From the NCBI GenBank assembly GCA_038249195.1, contig JBBRWM010000012.1, positions 14,562 through 78,561 of the forward strand: DNA of 64,000 nucleotides, written 5' to 3'. The stretch is from JAOUEA01 sp038249195 (GTDB taxonomy: Bacteria; Actinomycetota; UBA4738; HRBIN12). A program made the translations under genes and the position numbers. The notes beneath the pieces are model-generated. The model did no database searches. It worked only from the letters and a program-made list of their open reading frames with translations, and had not been told where the DNA came from. Positions 1-9,537 of this stretch are shown one piece after another (position 1 is the stretch's first letter; each line of letters begins with the position of its first letter).

Positions 1-1045
1 GTATCGGCTGGGCGTTATCCCCGGGGACGGCACGGGCCCCGAGGTCGTGGCCGAGGGCCTGAAGGTCCTCGACGCCGTGCGCGGGGACGCGTCCTACGAG
101 CTCGTGGAGTTCGACCTCGGCGCGGACCGGTACCTGCGTACGGGAGAGACGCTCCCCGACGACGAGCTCGAACGCTTGCGGGGCTGCGACACGATCTTCC
201 TGGGCGCCGTCGGGGATCCCCGCGTGCGGCCCGGCGTCCTCGAGCGCGACCTGCTGCTCAAGGCGCGGTTCGGACTGGATCAGTGGGTCAACCTGCGTCC
301 GGTGGTGCGCTACCCCGGCGTCGAGACGCTGGTGCCGAGCCACACCGAGGAGGACGTGAACTTCGTGGTGGTGCGGGAGAATTCGGAGGGTCTGTACACG
401 GGGGCGGGCGGGTTCCACCGCAAGGGCACGCCGCACGAGGTGGCGGTGCAGGAGTCGATCAACACGAGGCACGGGGTCGAGCGCATCGTGCGCTACGCGT
501 TCGAGCTCGCGACGCAGCCGCACCGCCGCAAGAAGCTCACCCTGGTGCACAAGACCAACGTCCTGACCTTCGCCGGCGACCTGTACCAGCGCGTCGTGGA
601 CGAACTGGCGGCCGAGTTCCCGGAGGTCGAGACGGACTACGTGCACGTGGACGCCGCCTGCATCTACTTCTTGGACCGGCCCGACCGATTCGACGTGATC
701 GTCACGGACAACATGTTCGGCGACATCCTCACGGACCTCGGCGCCATGATCCAAGGCGGCATGGGCATCGCGGCAGGCGGAAACATCAACCCAAGCGGGG
801 TCTCGATGTTCGAGCCGATCGGCGGAACGGCACCCGACCTCACCGGCACGGGCACGATCAACCCGCTCGCCGCGATCGGCGCGGCGGAGATGCTGCTGCG
901 GCAGCTCGGGGAGGCCACGGCGGCCGACCGCGTGGACCGGGGGATCCGGGCAGCCACGTCGCAGATGAAGAGCATGCGGGCCGGCGAGATGGGCTGCAGC
1001 ACGTCCGAGGTCGGGGATCTCGTGGTGGAAGGGGCAGCCGCGTGA
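1..1045 (+). CDS. leuB: 3-isopropylmalate dehydrogenase, 5' end outside the window
   Basis: Catalyses NAD-dependent oxidation and decarboxylation of 3-isopropylmalate in leucine biosynthesis. The frame is already open at base 2 and reads LGVIPGDGTGPEVV, the N-terminal glycine-rich motif of the isocitrate/isopropylmalate dehydrogenase fold, so the true start lies just left of base 1; the GTG at 47 is internal. Other family marks are NLRPV, VVRENSEGLY, the lysine segment LVHKTNVL, VTDNMFGDILTDL (metal-binding Asp residues) and EPIGGTAPDLTGTG near the C-terminus. The stop TGA (1043-1045) overlaps the GTG start of cimA, so the two genes are probably translationally coupled and serve branched-chain amino acid synthesis. 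LeuB is preferred over tartrate or isocitrate dehydrogenase because of the cimA partner, but the substrate is inferred. Confidence 0.93.
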   Translation, partial: YRLGVIPGDGTGPEVVAEGLKVLDAVRGDASYELVEFDLGADRYLRTGETLPDDELERLRGCDTIFLGAVGDPRVRPGVLERDLLLKARFGLDQWVNLRPVVRYPGVETLVPSHTEEDVNFVVVRENSEGLYTGAGGFHRKGTPHEVAVQESINTRHGVERIVRYAFELATQPHRRKKLTLVHKTNVLTFAGDLYQRVVDELAAEFPEVETDYVHVDAACIYFLDRPDRFDVIVTDNMFGDILTDLGAMIQGGMGIAAGGNINPSGVSMFEPIGGTAPDLTGTGTINPLAAIGAAEMLLRQLGEATAADRVDRGIRAATSQMKSMRAGEMGCSTSEVGDLVVEGAAA

Positions 1046-2637
1046 GCGGCCGGGGACCCGGCGGCAAGCTCGAGGTCGAGCTGTACGACACGACGCTCCG
1101 CGACGGGGCGCAGGGGACCGGGCTGTCGTATTCCATCGAGGACCGGATGCGGATCCTCCACAAGATCGACCAGCTGGGCGTCCCGTACATCGAGGGGGGG
1201 TGGCCCGGCGCGAACCCTCGCGACACGGAGTTCTTCAAGCTCGCGACGAAGGAGACGCTCAAGCACGCCACGCTCACGTCCTTCGGCATGACGCGCAGAG
1301 CCGGTGAGCGCGCGCAGGACAGCGGCGTGCTGCGCGAGCTGCTCGACACCGGCACCGAGGTCGTCTGCCTGGTGGGCAAGGCGTGGGACCTGCACGTCAC
1401 CCAGGCGCTGCGCACCGACCTGGACGAGGGCGTGGCCATGGTGAGCGACTCGGTGGCCTACCTGCGGGGGCAGGGCCGGCGCGTCTTCTTCGACGCCGAG
1501 CACTTCTTCGACGGCTTCCGAAGCGACCCGATCTTCGCCATGCGGGTGCTGGGGGCGGCCGAGGACGCCGGCGCGGAGCGGCTCGTGCTGTGCGACACGA
1601 ACGGGGGCATGCTCCCGAACGACGTCGCCACCGTGGTGGAGGAGGTGCGCGGCCGCGTCGCGGCTCGGATGGGCATCCACGTTCACAACGACGCGGGCTG
1701 CGCGGTGGCGAACTCCCTCATCGCGGTGGAGCATGGCGCCTTCCAGGTCCAGGGCGTCGTGAACGGCTACGGCGAGCGCACCGGCAACGCAGACCTGATC
1801 CCCATCGCGGCGAACCTCGCGTTGAAGATGGGCGTCGACTGCCTGCCGGCGGGAGCGGTGGAGCACCTCACCGAGGTCGCGCACTACGTAGCCGAGGTCG
1901 CGAACGTGGCGCCGGATTCGCGTCAGCCCTACGCGGGCCGCTACGCGTTCACCCACAAAGCGGGTCTGCACTCGAGCGGGGTGGCCCGGCTGTCTGCGGC
2001 GTACGAACACGTGCCCCCCGAGTCCGTGGGGAACCGGCGCGGGGTCGTGGCGAGCGACCTGGGTGGTGCGGCCACGCTCCGCATGAAGGCGTCCGAGTTC
2101 GCGGTGGAGCTCCTCGACGAGGACGTGCCCACGCTCCTGACCTCGCTGAAGGACCTCGAGGCGCACGGGTACACCTTCGACGTGGCCGATGCGTCGCTCG
2201 AGCTGCTCATGCGCCGCGCCCACGGATGGGAACAGGAATTCTTCCGGGTCGAGAGCTACAAGGCGCTCGTGCAGGAGCGCTGGGACGAGGGCGCCTTGGC
2301 CGAGGCCACCGTGAAGATCATCACGAACGGGGAGCGGCACATCGAGACCGCCGAGGGCCAGGGGCCGGTGGGCGCGCTCGACAACGCGCTGCGCAAGGCG
2401 CTCGCCAACGAGTACCCGGCGTTGAATGAGATGACGCTGGAGGACTACCGCGTGCGCGTGCTGGACGAGAACGTGGGGACGGGCGCGGTGGTGCGGGTGC
2501 TGATCGACACATCCAACGGCGAACGCGAATGGACCACCGTGGGCGTGAGCGAGAATATCCTGGAAGCCTCGTGGGAGGCGCTCGTGGAGTCCTACACCTA
2601 CGGCCTGCTGCACCCGCGCGAGCTCCGGGAGGACTAG
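1042..2637 (+). CDS. cimA: (R)-citramalate synthase, CimA type
   Basis: Condenses pyruvate and acetyl-CoA to citramalate, the threonine-independent entry to isoleucine. The 531-residue protein has the HMGL/IPMS TIM barrel: LYDTTLRDG (about residues 14-22), the metal-binding HVHNDAG with His213 and His215, and NGYGERTGNADL. A LeuA-type allosteric dimerisation domain fills the C-terminal ~130 residues (GQGPVGALDNALRKAL). The length fits the CimA branch, and the EGGWPGANPRD segment is also typical of it. The GTG start overlaps the leuB stop. The acetyltransferase downstream follows after 3 nt, so this is the middle of a three-gene operon. A 2-isopropylmalate synthase is the main alternative and is less likely from sequence type. 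Confidence 0.9.
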   Translation: MSGRGPGGKLEVELYDTTLRDGAQGTGLSYSIEDRMRILHKIDQLGVPYIEGGWPGANPRDTEFFKLATKETLKHATLTSFGMTRRAGERAQDSGVLRELLDTGTEVVCLVGKAWDLHVTQALRTDLDEGVAMVSDSVAYLRGQGRRVFFDAEHFFDGFRSDPIFAMRVLGAAEDAGAERLVLCDTNGGMLPNDVATVVEEVRGRVAARMGIHVHNDAGCAVANSLIAVEHGAFQVQGVVNGYGERTGNADLIPIAANLALKMGVDCLPAGAVEHLTEVAHYVAEVANVAPDSRQPYAGRYAFTHKAGLHSSGVARLSAAYEHVPPESVGNRRGVVASDLGGAATLRMKASEFAVELLDEDVPTLLTSLKDLEAHGYTFDVADASLELLMRRAHGWEQEFFRVESYKALVQERWDEGALAEATVKIITNGERHIETAEGQGPVGALDNALRKALANEYPALNEMTLEDYRVRVLDENVGTGAVVRVLIDTSNGEREWTTVGVSENILEASWEALVESYTYGLLHPRELRED

Positions 2638-2640
2638 GCC

Positions 2641-3156
2641 ATGGTCGCCGCCGCCGCGATCCGGCCGGCCGCGGTCGCCGACGCTCGTCCCATCGCCGAG
2701 GTGCGGGTGGCGAGCTGGCGGTGGGCCTATCAGGGACTGCTACCTGACGACCTGCTGGCCGGCCTCTCGGTCGACGAGAGCGAGGCGGGCTGGCGATCCG
2801 TGCTGGCCGATCAGACGATGGCGGTGGTCGTGGCGGAGCGCGACGGGGCGCCGGTCGGATTCGCGAGCGGCGGAGCGTCGCGTGACGACGACGCGACGCG
2901 GGCCACCGGCGAGGTGCTCACCATCTACGTCACCCGGGATGAGGCCGGCGCGGGGACGGGGCGGGCCCTCCTCGCTGCCGTCTCGATGGAGCTGCGCGCC
3001 CGCGGCTTCGGCAGCGCGACGCTCTGGGTCCTGGAGGCCAACGTGCGGGCGCGCGCGTTCTACGAGCGGCAGGGCTGGGCGTGGGACGGCGCGCGCGGCA
3101 CGCACCAGGTCGAGTGCGCTCACCACCCGATCGTGCGCTACGCCGCCGCGCTGTGA
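2641..3156 (+). CDS. GNAT family N-acetyltransferase
   Basis: A 171-residue single-domain acetyltransferase using acetyl-CoA; the acceptor is unknown. The N-terminal half has the usual IRPAAVADARPIAEVRVASW opening and the WAYQGLLPDD segment seen in many actinobacterial GNATs. Motif A is LTIYVTRDEAGAGTGRALL, an acetyl-CoA pyrophosphate loop of the form xxGxGxG/A. Motif B follows as ATLWVLEANVRARAFYERQGW. It starts 3 nt after the cimA stop, with GGAGGA (2627-2632) as a plausible ribosome binding site inside the cimA end. The operon position does not identify a substrate. It ends 2 nt before the convergent dacB stop. Confidence 0.85.
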   Translation: MVAAAAIRPAAVADARPIAEVRVASWRWAYQGLLPDDLLAGLSVDESEAGWRSVLADQTMAVVVAERDGAPVGFASGGASRDDDATRATGEVLTIYVTRDEAGAGTGRALLAAVSMELRARGFGSATLWVLEANVRARAFYERQGWAWDGARGTHQVECAHHPIVRYAAAL

Positions 3157-3158
3157 GG

Positions 3159-4394
3159 TCAGGGCGGCGGTGCCGCGTTCGCGCTCACGGCGCGCACGAT
3201 CTGGTTCTCCACCTGCACGGACCGCGTCTTGGAGATGCCGCTCGAGAGGATCGAGAACTCCGCCCAGTCGCCCACGCGATCGAGCCAGACCCAGCCGGAG
3301 AGCGCCGAGATATCGGTGAGCGTCCCGGTCTTCGCGCGGACCTCCACGTTGGTGAGGCGATCCTCGAGCGTGCCCTGGCCGCCCTGAGCGAGCAGGTCGC
3401 GCAGGGTGGAGCCCCACGGGGCGGCGGCGGCCACCCACAGCAGGCGCACGATGCCCTTGGGGGTGATGCGGTTCTCATACGACAGCCCCGAGGCGTCGTG
3501 CGCGACCACGCTGCCAACCCCGTGGGCGTGCGCGAACCTGGCGATGGCCGCGGCGCCCTTCGCGATCGTGCCCGGTGGGCCGCCGGCGCGCGCGCCCAGC
3601 AGTTTGCCGAGCACCTCGGCGGAGAAGTTGCGCGACCACAGGTCCATCCGGTGCACGATCGAGCTGAGGGTGTCGCTGCGCACGGTGGCGAGCGCCGTGA
3701 GCTTGCGGGGAGGCGTGCCCAGGCCCGGCTTGCGCGTGACCTTGATGCCCGCGCGCTTCAGGCGTTTCGTCAGCTCGTTCGCGGCGAGCCGCTCGGGGTC
3801 GTCCACGTTGCGGCCGCGGTGATCCTCGTTCCCGCGGAAGGTGAGCGCCGTGGGCCGCGCGATGTAGTACGTGGGGAAGTAGGGCTTCCATCCCGGGGCG
3901 AACCAGTCGCGTCCGAACGGGCCGGTGGCGCCCATGACGTGTCCGTTCACCTTGCGGATGCCGCGCGCCACCATGTCCTGGGCGAGCTCGGTCATCTCCG
4001 CGGGGCCGGTCTCCGGGTCGCCGTGGCCGACGATCCATACGTCCCCGTTCACCACCCCGTCCCGGGGTGTGGACGTGGCGAGCACTCGGGTGGGCAGGGT
4101 GGTCTTGGAGGGGAAGCGGTCGAGCAGCGCCATCGACAGCAGGAGCTTCTCGTTCGACGCGGGAGCGCGCGCGACCCAGTCGCGATGCGCGTACCAGGTC
4201 GCGCCCTGATAGCCGATCACCACACCGACCGGGAGGTCGCCGACCACGGCGTCGATGCGCTGGATCCACTTCGGCCGATCGGTGTTCGTTGCGCGGAGGG
4301 GCCGCGCCGAGGAGCGGACCGTGGAGCCCGCCGCGGAGGGCGCGATCAGCAGCAACGCGAGCACCAGGGGGACGAAGAGACGAAGTCGGCGCAT
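3159..4394 (-). CDS. dacB: D-alanyl-D-alanine carboxypeptidase/endopeptidase, PBP4 (peptidase S13) type
   Basis: A 411-residue exported penicillin-binding protein that trims or cleaves peptidoglycan peptides. An N-terminal hydrophobic segment (LFVPLVLALLLIAPSAAGS, about residues 6-24) is a signal peptide or anchor. The three active-site motifs of the serine acyltransferase family are present: Ser80-Asn-Glu-Lys83 (SxxK), SRNF in the DLWSRNFSAEVLGKLLG block (SxN), and Lys355-Thr-Gly. The insert between SxxK and SxN is long, as in class C PBPs. ATG 4394 is chosen because it begins the Arg-rich n-region of the signal; a GTG three codons earlier is possible. Its stop faces the acetyltransferase stop with a 2-nt gap. 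The next gene, on the same strand, ends about 57 nt upstream of this start. Confidence 0.9.
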   Translation of the reverse strand: MRRLRLFVPLVLALLLIAPSAAGSTVRSSARPLRATNTDRPKWIQRIDAVVGDLPVGVVIGYQGATWYAHRDWVARAPASNEKLLLSMALLDRFPSKTTLPTRVLATSTPRDGVVNGDVWIVGHGDPETGPAEMTELAQDMVARGIRKVNGHVMGATGPFGRDWFAPGWKPYFPTYYIARPTALTFRGNEDHRGRNVDDPERLAANELTKRLKRAGIKVTRKPGLGTPPRKLTALATVRSDTLSSIVHRMDLWSRNFSAEVLGKLLGARAGGPPGTIAKGAAAIARFAHAHGVGSVVAHDASGLSYENRITPKGIVRLLWVAAAAPWGSTLRDLLAQGGQGTLEDRLTNVEVRAKTGTLTDISALSGWVWLDRVGDWAEFSILSSGISKTRSVQVENQIVRAVSANAAPPP

Positions 4395-4450
4395 GAAGGT
4401 CACGATGGTAGGCGCTCGAGCGCGGGTTGCCACGGGATCTCGGCGGATCA

Positions 4451-7400
4451 CTAGCCGTGGGCCAACGCGTCCGCCTCGGCCTCCATGTCCGCGCGCTCGC
4501 TGAGCAGGACGGCCAGTTCCTCGGGGGCGAGCGGCTTCGCGAAGAGGAAGCCCTGGCCGAGGTCGCAATGCAGCTCCAGGAGCCGGTCGAGCTGGTCGGC
4601 GCGTTCGATGCCTTCGGCAACCGGCTTGAGGTTCAAGATCCCCGCAAGCTCGATCACGGCGGCTGTGAGGGCGCTCGACTCGCCCCCCTCGCTCACGCCG
4701 TCGATGAACGACTTGTCCACCTTGAGGATGTCCACGGGGAATCGACGGATGTAGTTGAGGCTCGAGTACCCGGTCCCGAAGTCGTCGATGGCCAGCAGCA
4801 CGCCCAGCCCCTTGAGCTCGGAGAGTCGCTCGATCGAGAGCTCCATGTCCTGCATCATCACGGACTCGGTGATCTCGAGGATGAGCGCGCCGGGATCCAG
4901 CCCGGTGTCGAGGAGCGTGTCGCGAACCTCGCTGACCAGCTCCGGCCGCGCGATCTGCCGAGCTGAGAGGTTCACCGCCATGTGGAACCCCGCTGCCGTC
5001 GCGAACCGCGCGTTCAGATCGACGGCGGTCCGGCACGCCTCCTGCAGCACCCATCGGCCGATCGGCACGATGAGCCCGGTCTCCTCGGCGAGCGGGATGA
5101 ACTCGAGGGGCGGGATCGTGCCGCGCACGGGGTGGGCCCACCGGATCAGCGCTTCGACCCCGGAGATCCTGCCGCTCTGGAGCTCGATCACGGGCTGGTA
5201 CTCCAGGACGAACTCGCCGTGTTCGAGGGCGCGCTGCATGTCGGCCTTCAGCTCCAGTCGCTTCAACGCGATGTCGTGCATGGCCGGCTCGAAGACCTGG
5301 TAACGGCCCTTGCCCTTCTCCTTGGCCATGTACATGGCCACGTCGGCGTTCCGCAGGAGCTCCTCCGCATCGCCGACCCGCTCGCCCCCCTCGGCCACCG
5401 CGATGCCGATGCTGGCGCGGACGTAGACCTCCTTGCCCTCGAGCGCGAACGGATCCTCAAATATGTGCATCAAGCGGTCCGCCACGTCCACCGCCTGGAT
5501 CCCCTCGCCTCCGTCCTCGAGCAGGATCGCGAACTCGTCGCCGCCCAGTCTCGCCGCGGTGTCGGCCGAGCGCAGGCACTCTCGCAGCCGGTCGCCCACC
5601 TCGCGGAGCACCCGGTCCCCCGCCACGTGGCTGAGCGAATCGTTGATCGTCTTGAAGTCGTCGAGATCCATGAGGAGCACCGCGATCGGCTTGTGATCGC
5701 GGTCTTGACGCTCGATCGCGTGGGTCACGCGATCGCGGAAGAGGGCGCGGTTGGCGAGGTCGGTGACGGGGTCGTGGAAGGCCTGGTGGGAGAGTTGCTG
5801 CTCGAACGCCTTGCGCTCGGAGATGTCGCGGGTGTTCAGCACGATCCCGTGGACGCTCGGGTCGTGCACGAGGTTCGTGCGCAGCGTCTCCGTGAAGAGC
5901 ATGCGGCCGTCGCTGCAGCGCACCCGGAACTCCATGATGCCGGGTTGCCCATCGCCCTCGCCCACGGAGGTGAGGAAGGACAGGACGCGGGTCTTGTCCT
6001 CGGGATGAACGAGCTCGAGGAAGCGGGTGCCCCCCAGCAGGTGCGGCGCCACCCCGAGCACGCGGAGCGCGGACGGGCTCGCGTAGCGGATCGACGTGTC
6101 CGCGTCGACCACGGTCACCACGTCGGAGGAGTTCTGCACGAGCGACGCGAACCGCTTCTCGCTCTGCTGCAACAGCAGGCTCTCCGTGAGCGCGGCGCTC
6201 TCCAGGGCCAGGGCAACCTGGGAGGACAGGGCGCGGATCGAGTCCGCGGCGGTCGTCGGCATATCCTCGGGCGTCGCCACGACCATCAGGCCGCGGAGCT
6301 TCTCGCGGATGAACAAGGGGGCGACCATGACGGTCCCGTCCTCCTCGCGCGGCAGTCCCAATGGGTCGCGCAGCGTGCTCTCGTAGATGTGCACGGTGTA
6401 GGCATCCCGCTCGAGGAGCCGGGCACGCTTCCAGGACTGCAGATCGCTCAAGTGGAGGCGGACGCCCTCCACGTCCTTCACGCCGCCGGACGCCGCGAGC
6501 ACGACGAGCTCGTCGTCGCCGCCCAGCTTCTCGCACATCCGGATCGCCGCATCGTCGCCTGCGAGCGCCCGCGCGGCGCCGATCGCCGCCTCGTGGATGC
6601 CCTCGCGGTTGGTCGCCGTGACGAGCGCCGCGCCCGCCTCGCGCAGCGCCTTCTCGCGCTCGGCCGAGTCCTGTTGGCGCCGCACGAGCCCGGCCATCCG
6701 GAACACCACGAGCAGGAACAGCATGATGGTGGCGCTCAGCACGATGGGGAGGTTGGTCGGTCCGCCGCGCCACAGCTGGATCACGAGTGTCATCGGGGCG
6801 AGCAACGAGGCCGCGCCCAGCAGGAACAGACGGCCGACGCTCACGCGCGGATCGACCGTGTCGCCCCGATCCGACAGGTGGCGCATGGATGGGTGCAGGG
6901 CCGCGGCGCCGAACAACACGTAGAAGGATATCCACCCGATCTCCAGGAGCCCGCTGCCGGCAACGTAGCCGTCGTGCAGCTGCATCCATCCGTACATCGC
7001 GTCGGTCACGAAGAGCGCGACGATCGCCGTCAGCATCAGGTGGAACGACGGCACCCTGCGCCCGGCACCCACCGCGAGGCGGATCGCCACCGTGAACAGC
7101 AGCATGTCCATCACGGGATAGCCCATCGAGAAGGACTTGAGACCGCCGGACAGGGTCATGTCCTTGACGTAGGGGGAGATCAGGAACACCCAGGAGAGCG
7201 TGCCCACGCCGATCGCGATCATGGCGGCGTCGATCAGGCTCCCGCGGTCGCGGTCGGCTCCACGCTGGCGGATGATCAAGATCAGTCCGGCCACCAGGCA
7301 CGGGTACAAGCAGAGGGAGAAGAGATCGCCGATGGCCGGGTACGGCATCCGGCCGGCCTCGAGAGGGAAGATGCCCGGCAGCAGCCTGCGGAGGGCGCCG

Positions 7401-7627
7401 TAGTTGTAGGCCACCAGGTCGCCGATGATGAACAGCAACTGCCCGAGCGCGAACCATGACCACGGCGCGGGGTGCTCGGGCCGATGGATCTTGACGGCGA
7501 CCAGGATCATCAGCGGCGCGGACAGGCCGATCAGGTTGAAGATCCAGCTGCGATGGCCGGTCGCGAAGTACGCGGCAGACGCCACGGCAGCCGCAAGCAG
7601 ATAGAGGTACCAAGCCCGATTCCTCAC
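4451..7627 (-). CDS. Membrane-bound GGDEF-EAL protein with GAF and PAS domains
   Basis: A c-di-GMP enzyme of about 1058 residues. Order: roughly eight to nine hydrophobic helices in residues 1-300, a GAF-like region (about 330-490), a PAS domain (about 500-620, SDVVTVVDADTSIRYASPSA), GGDEF (about 640-790) and EAL (about 800-1055). The diguanylate cyclase site is intact (RLGGDEFAI), with an RxxD inhibitory site (RSAD) five residues before it. The phosphodiesterase site is also complete (EALIRW, DDFGTGYSS, KVDKSFI). Both activities are therefore possible, and the net direction cannot be read from sequence. I place the start at GTG 7627, just before the first helix (RNRAWYLYLLAAAVASAAYF). The open frame continues 68 codons further, but that part is proline/arginine-rich and overlaps the divergent aminotransferase start. 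Confidence 0.9.
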   Translation of the reverse strand: MRNRAWYLYLLAAAVASAAYFATGHRSWIFNLIGLSAPLMILVAVKIHRPEHPAPWSWFALGQLLFIIGDLVAYNYGALRRLLPGIFPLEAGRMPYPAIGDLFSLCLYPCLVAGLILIIRQRGADRDRGSLIDAAMIAIGVGTLSWVFLISPYVKDMTLSGGLKSFSMGYPVMDMLLFTVAIRLAVGAGRRVPSFHLMLTAIVALFVTDAMYGWMQLHDGYVAGSGLLEIGWISFYVLFGAAALHPSMRHLSDRGDTVDPRVSVGRLFLLGAASLLAPMTLVIQLWRGGPTNLPIVLSATIMLFLLVVFRMAGLVRRQQDSAEREKALREAGAALVTATNREGIHEAAIGAARALAGDDAAIRMCEKLGGDDELVVLAASGGVKDVEGVRLHLSDLQSWKRARLLERDAYTVHIYESTLRDPLGLPREEDGTVMVAPLFIREKLRGLMVVATPEDMPTTAADSIRALSSQVALALESAALTESLLLQQSEKRFASLVQNSSDVVTVVDADTSIRYASPSALRVLGVAPHLLGGTRFLELVHPEDKTRVLSFLTSVGEGDGQPGIMEFRVRCSDGRMLFTETLRTNLVHDPSVHGIVLNTRDISERKAFEQQLSHQAFHDPVTDLANRALFRDRVTHAIERQDRDHKPIAVLLMDLDDFKTINDSLSHVAGDRVLREVGDRLRECLRSADTAARLGGDEFAILLEDGGEGIQAVDVADRLMHIFEDPFALEGKEVYVRASIGIAVAEGGERVGDAEELLRNADVAMYMAKEKGKGRYQVFEPAMHDIALKRLELKADMQRALEHGEFVLEYQPVIELQSGRISGVEALIRWAHPVRGTIPPLEFIPLAEETGLIVPIGRWVLQEACRTAVDLNARFATAAGFHMAVNLSARQIARPELVSEVRDTLLDTGLDPGALILEITESVMMQDMELSIERLSELKGLGVLLAIDDFGTGYSSLNYIRRFPVDILKVDKSFIDGVSEGGESSALTAAVIELAGILNLKPVAEGIERADQLDRLLELHCDLGQGFLFAKPLAPEELAVLLSERADMEAEADALAHG

Positions 7628-7793
7628 CGAAGGGCTATCGGCCTCGCGCGGAGTCGGCTGAAGGGTGGTGCGGCTCCCCCGCGGGGCCGGCGTGCGCGGC
7701 AGGAAGGGCCGGGGCGGCGGGACGATCGGGCCGCGACGAGCGCAGCGCGGCGGATAGACTGGCGCCCCGCTCGCCACAGGAGGTCGCCACGCC

Positions 7794-9152
7794 GTGAACA
7801 CCATCGATCGCACAAAGATCAGCGACCTCACGGCGCGCGAGCGGCAGGCCTTCCGCGAGCGGCATCCGCGCTCGGGTGAGCTCGCGGAGTCGGCAAAGGC
7901 GAACCTGTTGTTCGGGGTGCCGATGAACTGGATGGTGCGGTGGCCCGGCGACTACCCGGTGTTCGTGGATCACGCGGAGGGCGCGCATTTCACGGATGTG
8001 GACGGCAACGCGTTCGTGGACTTCTGCCTCGGCGACACGGGCGGGATGGCCGGGCACGGTCCCAAGCTCGCGGTGGACGCGATCGCGGAACAGGCCGCCA
8101 AGGGCATCACCCTGATGCTGCCCACCGAGGACGCCGCCTGGGTGGGAGCCGAGATGACGCGGCGATTCGGAGTCCCCTTCTGGCAGTTCTGCCTCACGGC
8201 CACCGACGCGAACCGGTTCGTGCTGCGGTGGGCGCGGGAGATCACGGGCCGGTCCAAGATCGTGGTGCACAACGGCAACTATCACGGCTCGGTCGACGAG
8301 ACGTTCGCGACGCTCGAGGCCGACGGGACGGTGGGCCCGCGCGAGGGCCTCATCGGGCAGGCGGTGCCCCTCGATCTCACAACGAAGGTGGTCGAGATCA
8401 ACGACCTCGGCGCGCTCGAGAAGGCCCTCGCCCCCGGCGATGTCGCGGCCGTCCTGTTCGAGCCCGCCCTCACGAACATCGGCATCGTGCTGCCCGAGCC
8501 CGGCTACCACGACGGCGTACGTGCGTTGTGCTCCCGCTACGGGACGTTGCTGGTGATCGACGAGACCCACACCATCTGTGCGGGACCCGGGGGATGCACC
8601 AAGGCGTGGGGCCTCGATCCCGACATCGTCACGATCGGCAAGACCCTCGGCGCCGGGATCCCCAGCGCGGCGTTCGGCATGACGCAGGACGTGGCGCGAC
8701 GGATCGTCGACCTCACGGACTGGCGCAACTCGGACGTGGGGGGCACCGGCGGGACGCTGGCGGGCAACGCCCTTTCGCTGGCGGCCATGCGCGCGACGCT
8801 CGGCAGCGTGCTCACCGACGATGCCTTCGAGCGGATGGTGAGCCTGGGCGAGCGATTCGAGGCGGGCGTGCAAGACGTGATCGACAGCCGGGAGCTCCCG
8901 TGGCACGTCACCCGGATCGGCTGCCGCGTGGAGTACCTGTTCCGGCCCGACGAGGCACGCAACGGCGCGCAGGCCGCCGCCGGGCAGGACGAGGAGCTCG
9001 ACACCCTCATCCACCTGTACCTGCTGAACCGCGGGATCCTGATGACGCCGTTCCACAACATGTCGCTGATGTCGCCGGCGACCACCGAAGAGGATGTGGA
9101 CCGCCACACCGAGGTGTTCGCCGGCGCCGCCGACGAGCTGGTCGCGAGCTAG
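7794..9152 (+). CDS. Class III aminotransferase (glutamate-1-semialdehyde aminomutase-like fold)
   Basis: A PLP-dependent transaminase of 452 residues. Seen: VFVDHAEGAHFTDVDGNAFVDF near the N-terminus, LLVIDETHT with Asp256 (pyridine-nitrogen partner) and IVTIGKTLGAG with Lys283 as the Schiff-base lysine. The GGTGGTLAGNALSLAA loop is also family-typical. It resembles HemL in fold, but the N-terminus (NLLFGVPMNWMVRWPG) is not that of a housekeeping aminomutase, so the amino donor and acceptor are unknown. Start is GTG 7794, preceded by AGGAGG at 7780-7785; a TAGACT hexamer at 7755-7760 could be the -10 element. The VOC gene follows after 11 nt and is probably co-transcribed. Confidence 0.82.
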   Translation: MNTIDRTKISDLTARERQAFRERHPRSGELAESAKANLLFGVPMNWMVRWPGDYPVFVDHAEGAHFTDVDGNAFVDFCLGDTGGMAGHGPKLAVDAIAEQAAKGITLMLPTEDAAWVGAEMTRRFGVPFWQFCLTATDANRFVLRWAREITGRSKIVVHNGNYHGSVDETFATLEADGTVGPREGLIGQAVPLDLTTKVVEINDLGALEKALAPGDVAAVLFEPALTNIGIVLPEPGYHDGVRALCSRYGTLLVIDETHTICAGPGGCTKAWGLDPDIVTIGKTLGAGIPSAAFGMTQDVARRIVDLTDWRNSDVGGTGGTLAGNALSLAAMRATLGSVLTDDAFERMVSLGERFEAGVQDVIDSRELPWHVTRIGCRVEYLFRPDEARNGAQAAAGQDEELDTLIHLYLLNRGILMTPFHNMSLMSPATTEEDVDRHTEVFAGAADELVAS

Positions 9153-9163
9153 GAGGGACCGAC

Positions 9164-9523
9164 GTGGGCGTCGGCACGTTCCTGTTCACCACGATCGACT
9201 GCGAGGACCCCGATCGCCTGGCCACGTTCTGGGCGGAGGTGCTGGGCACGGAGGTCGACCTCGCGATGGACGACGGGCGCTACGTGTTCCTCAAGGGGAA
9301 CGAGGGCCTGCCCACCCTGTGCTTCCAGCGCGTTCCGGAGCCCAAGACCGTGAAGAACCGGCTGCACCTCGACGTCTCGGTCGAGGACCTCGAGGTCGCC
9401 ACCGAGAGGATCGTCTCCCTGGGTGGTTCGTGGCTGGATCGGGCGGAGCAGCGCTTGCGAGATGTCGTCTGGCGCACGATGGCCGACCCGGAGGGCAACG
9501 AGTTCGACATCGAGGTGGCCTGA
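9164..9523 (+). CDS. VOC family (glyoxalase/bleomycin-resistance fold) protein
   Basis: A 119-residue protein with one pair of beta-alpha-beta-beta-beta modules. The first (TFLFTTIDCEDPDRLATFW) and second (LHLDVSVEDLEVATERIVSL) repeats are recognisable, and it ends in the common ADPEGNEFDI motif. Metal ligands are not certain, so the activity (lyase, dioxygenase or binding protein) is unknown. GTG 9164 is chosen because AGGAGGGA (9151-9158), overlapping the stop of the aminotransferase, is a strong ribosome binding site at suitable spacing. It is probably the second gene of an operon with that aminotransferase. Confidence 0.82.
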   Translation: MGVGTFLFTTIDCEDPDRLATFWAEVLGTEVDLAMDDGRYVFLKGNEGLPTLCFQRVPEPKTVKNRLHLDVSVEDLEVATERIVSLGGSWLDRAEQRLRDVVWRTMADPEGNEFDIEVA

Positions 9524-9537
9524 GGGTCGCCGATACC

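Noticed and set aside
664..2613. Long open frame on the minus strand opposite leuB and cimA
   Set aside because: It mirrors the codon-position GC bias of the real genes; its translation is Arg/His/Val-rich with no family features, while leuB and cimA have full motifs.
4982..7459. 825-codon plus-strand frame opposite the GGDEF/EAL gene
   Set aside because: Shadow of a long GC-rich gene; the minus-strand product has all catalytic motifs in order.
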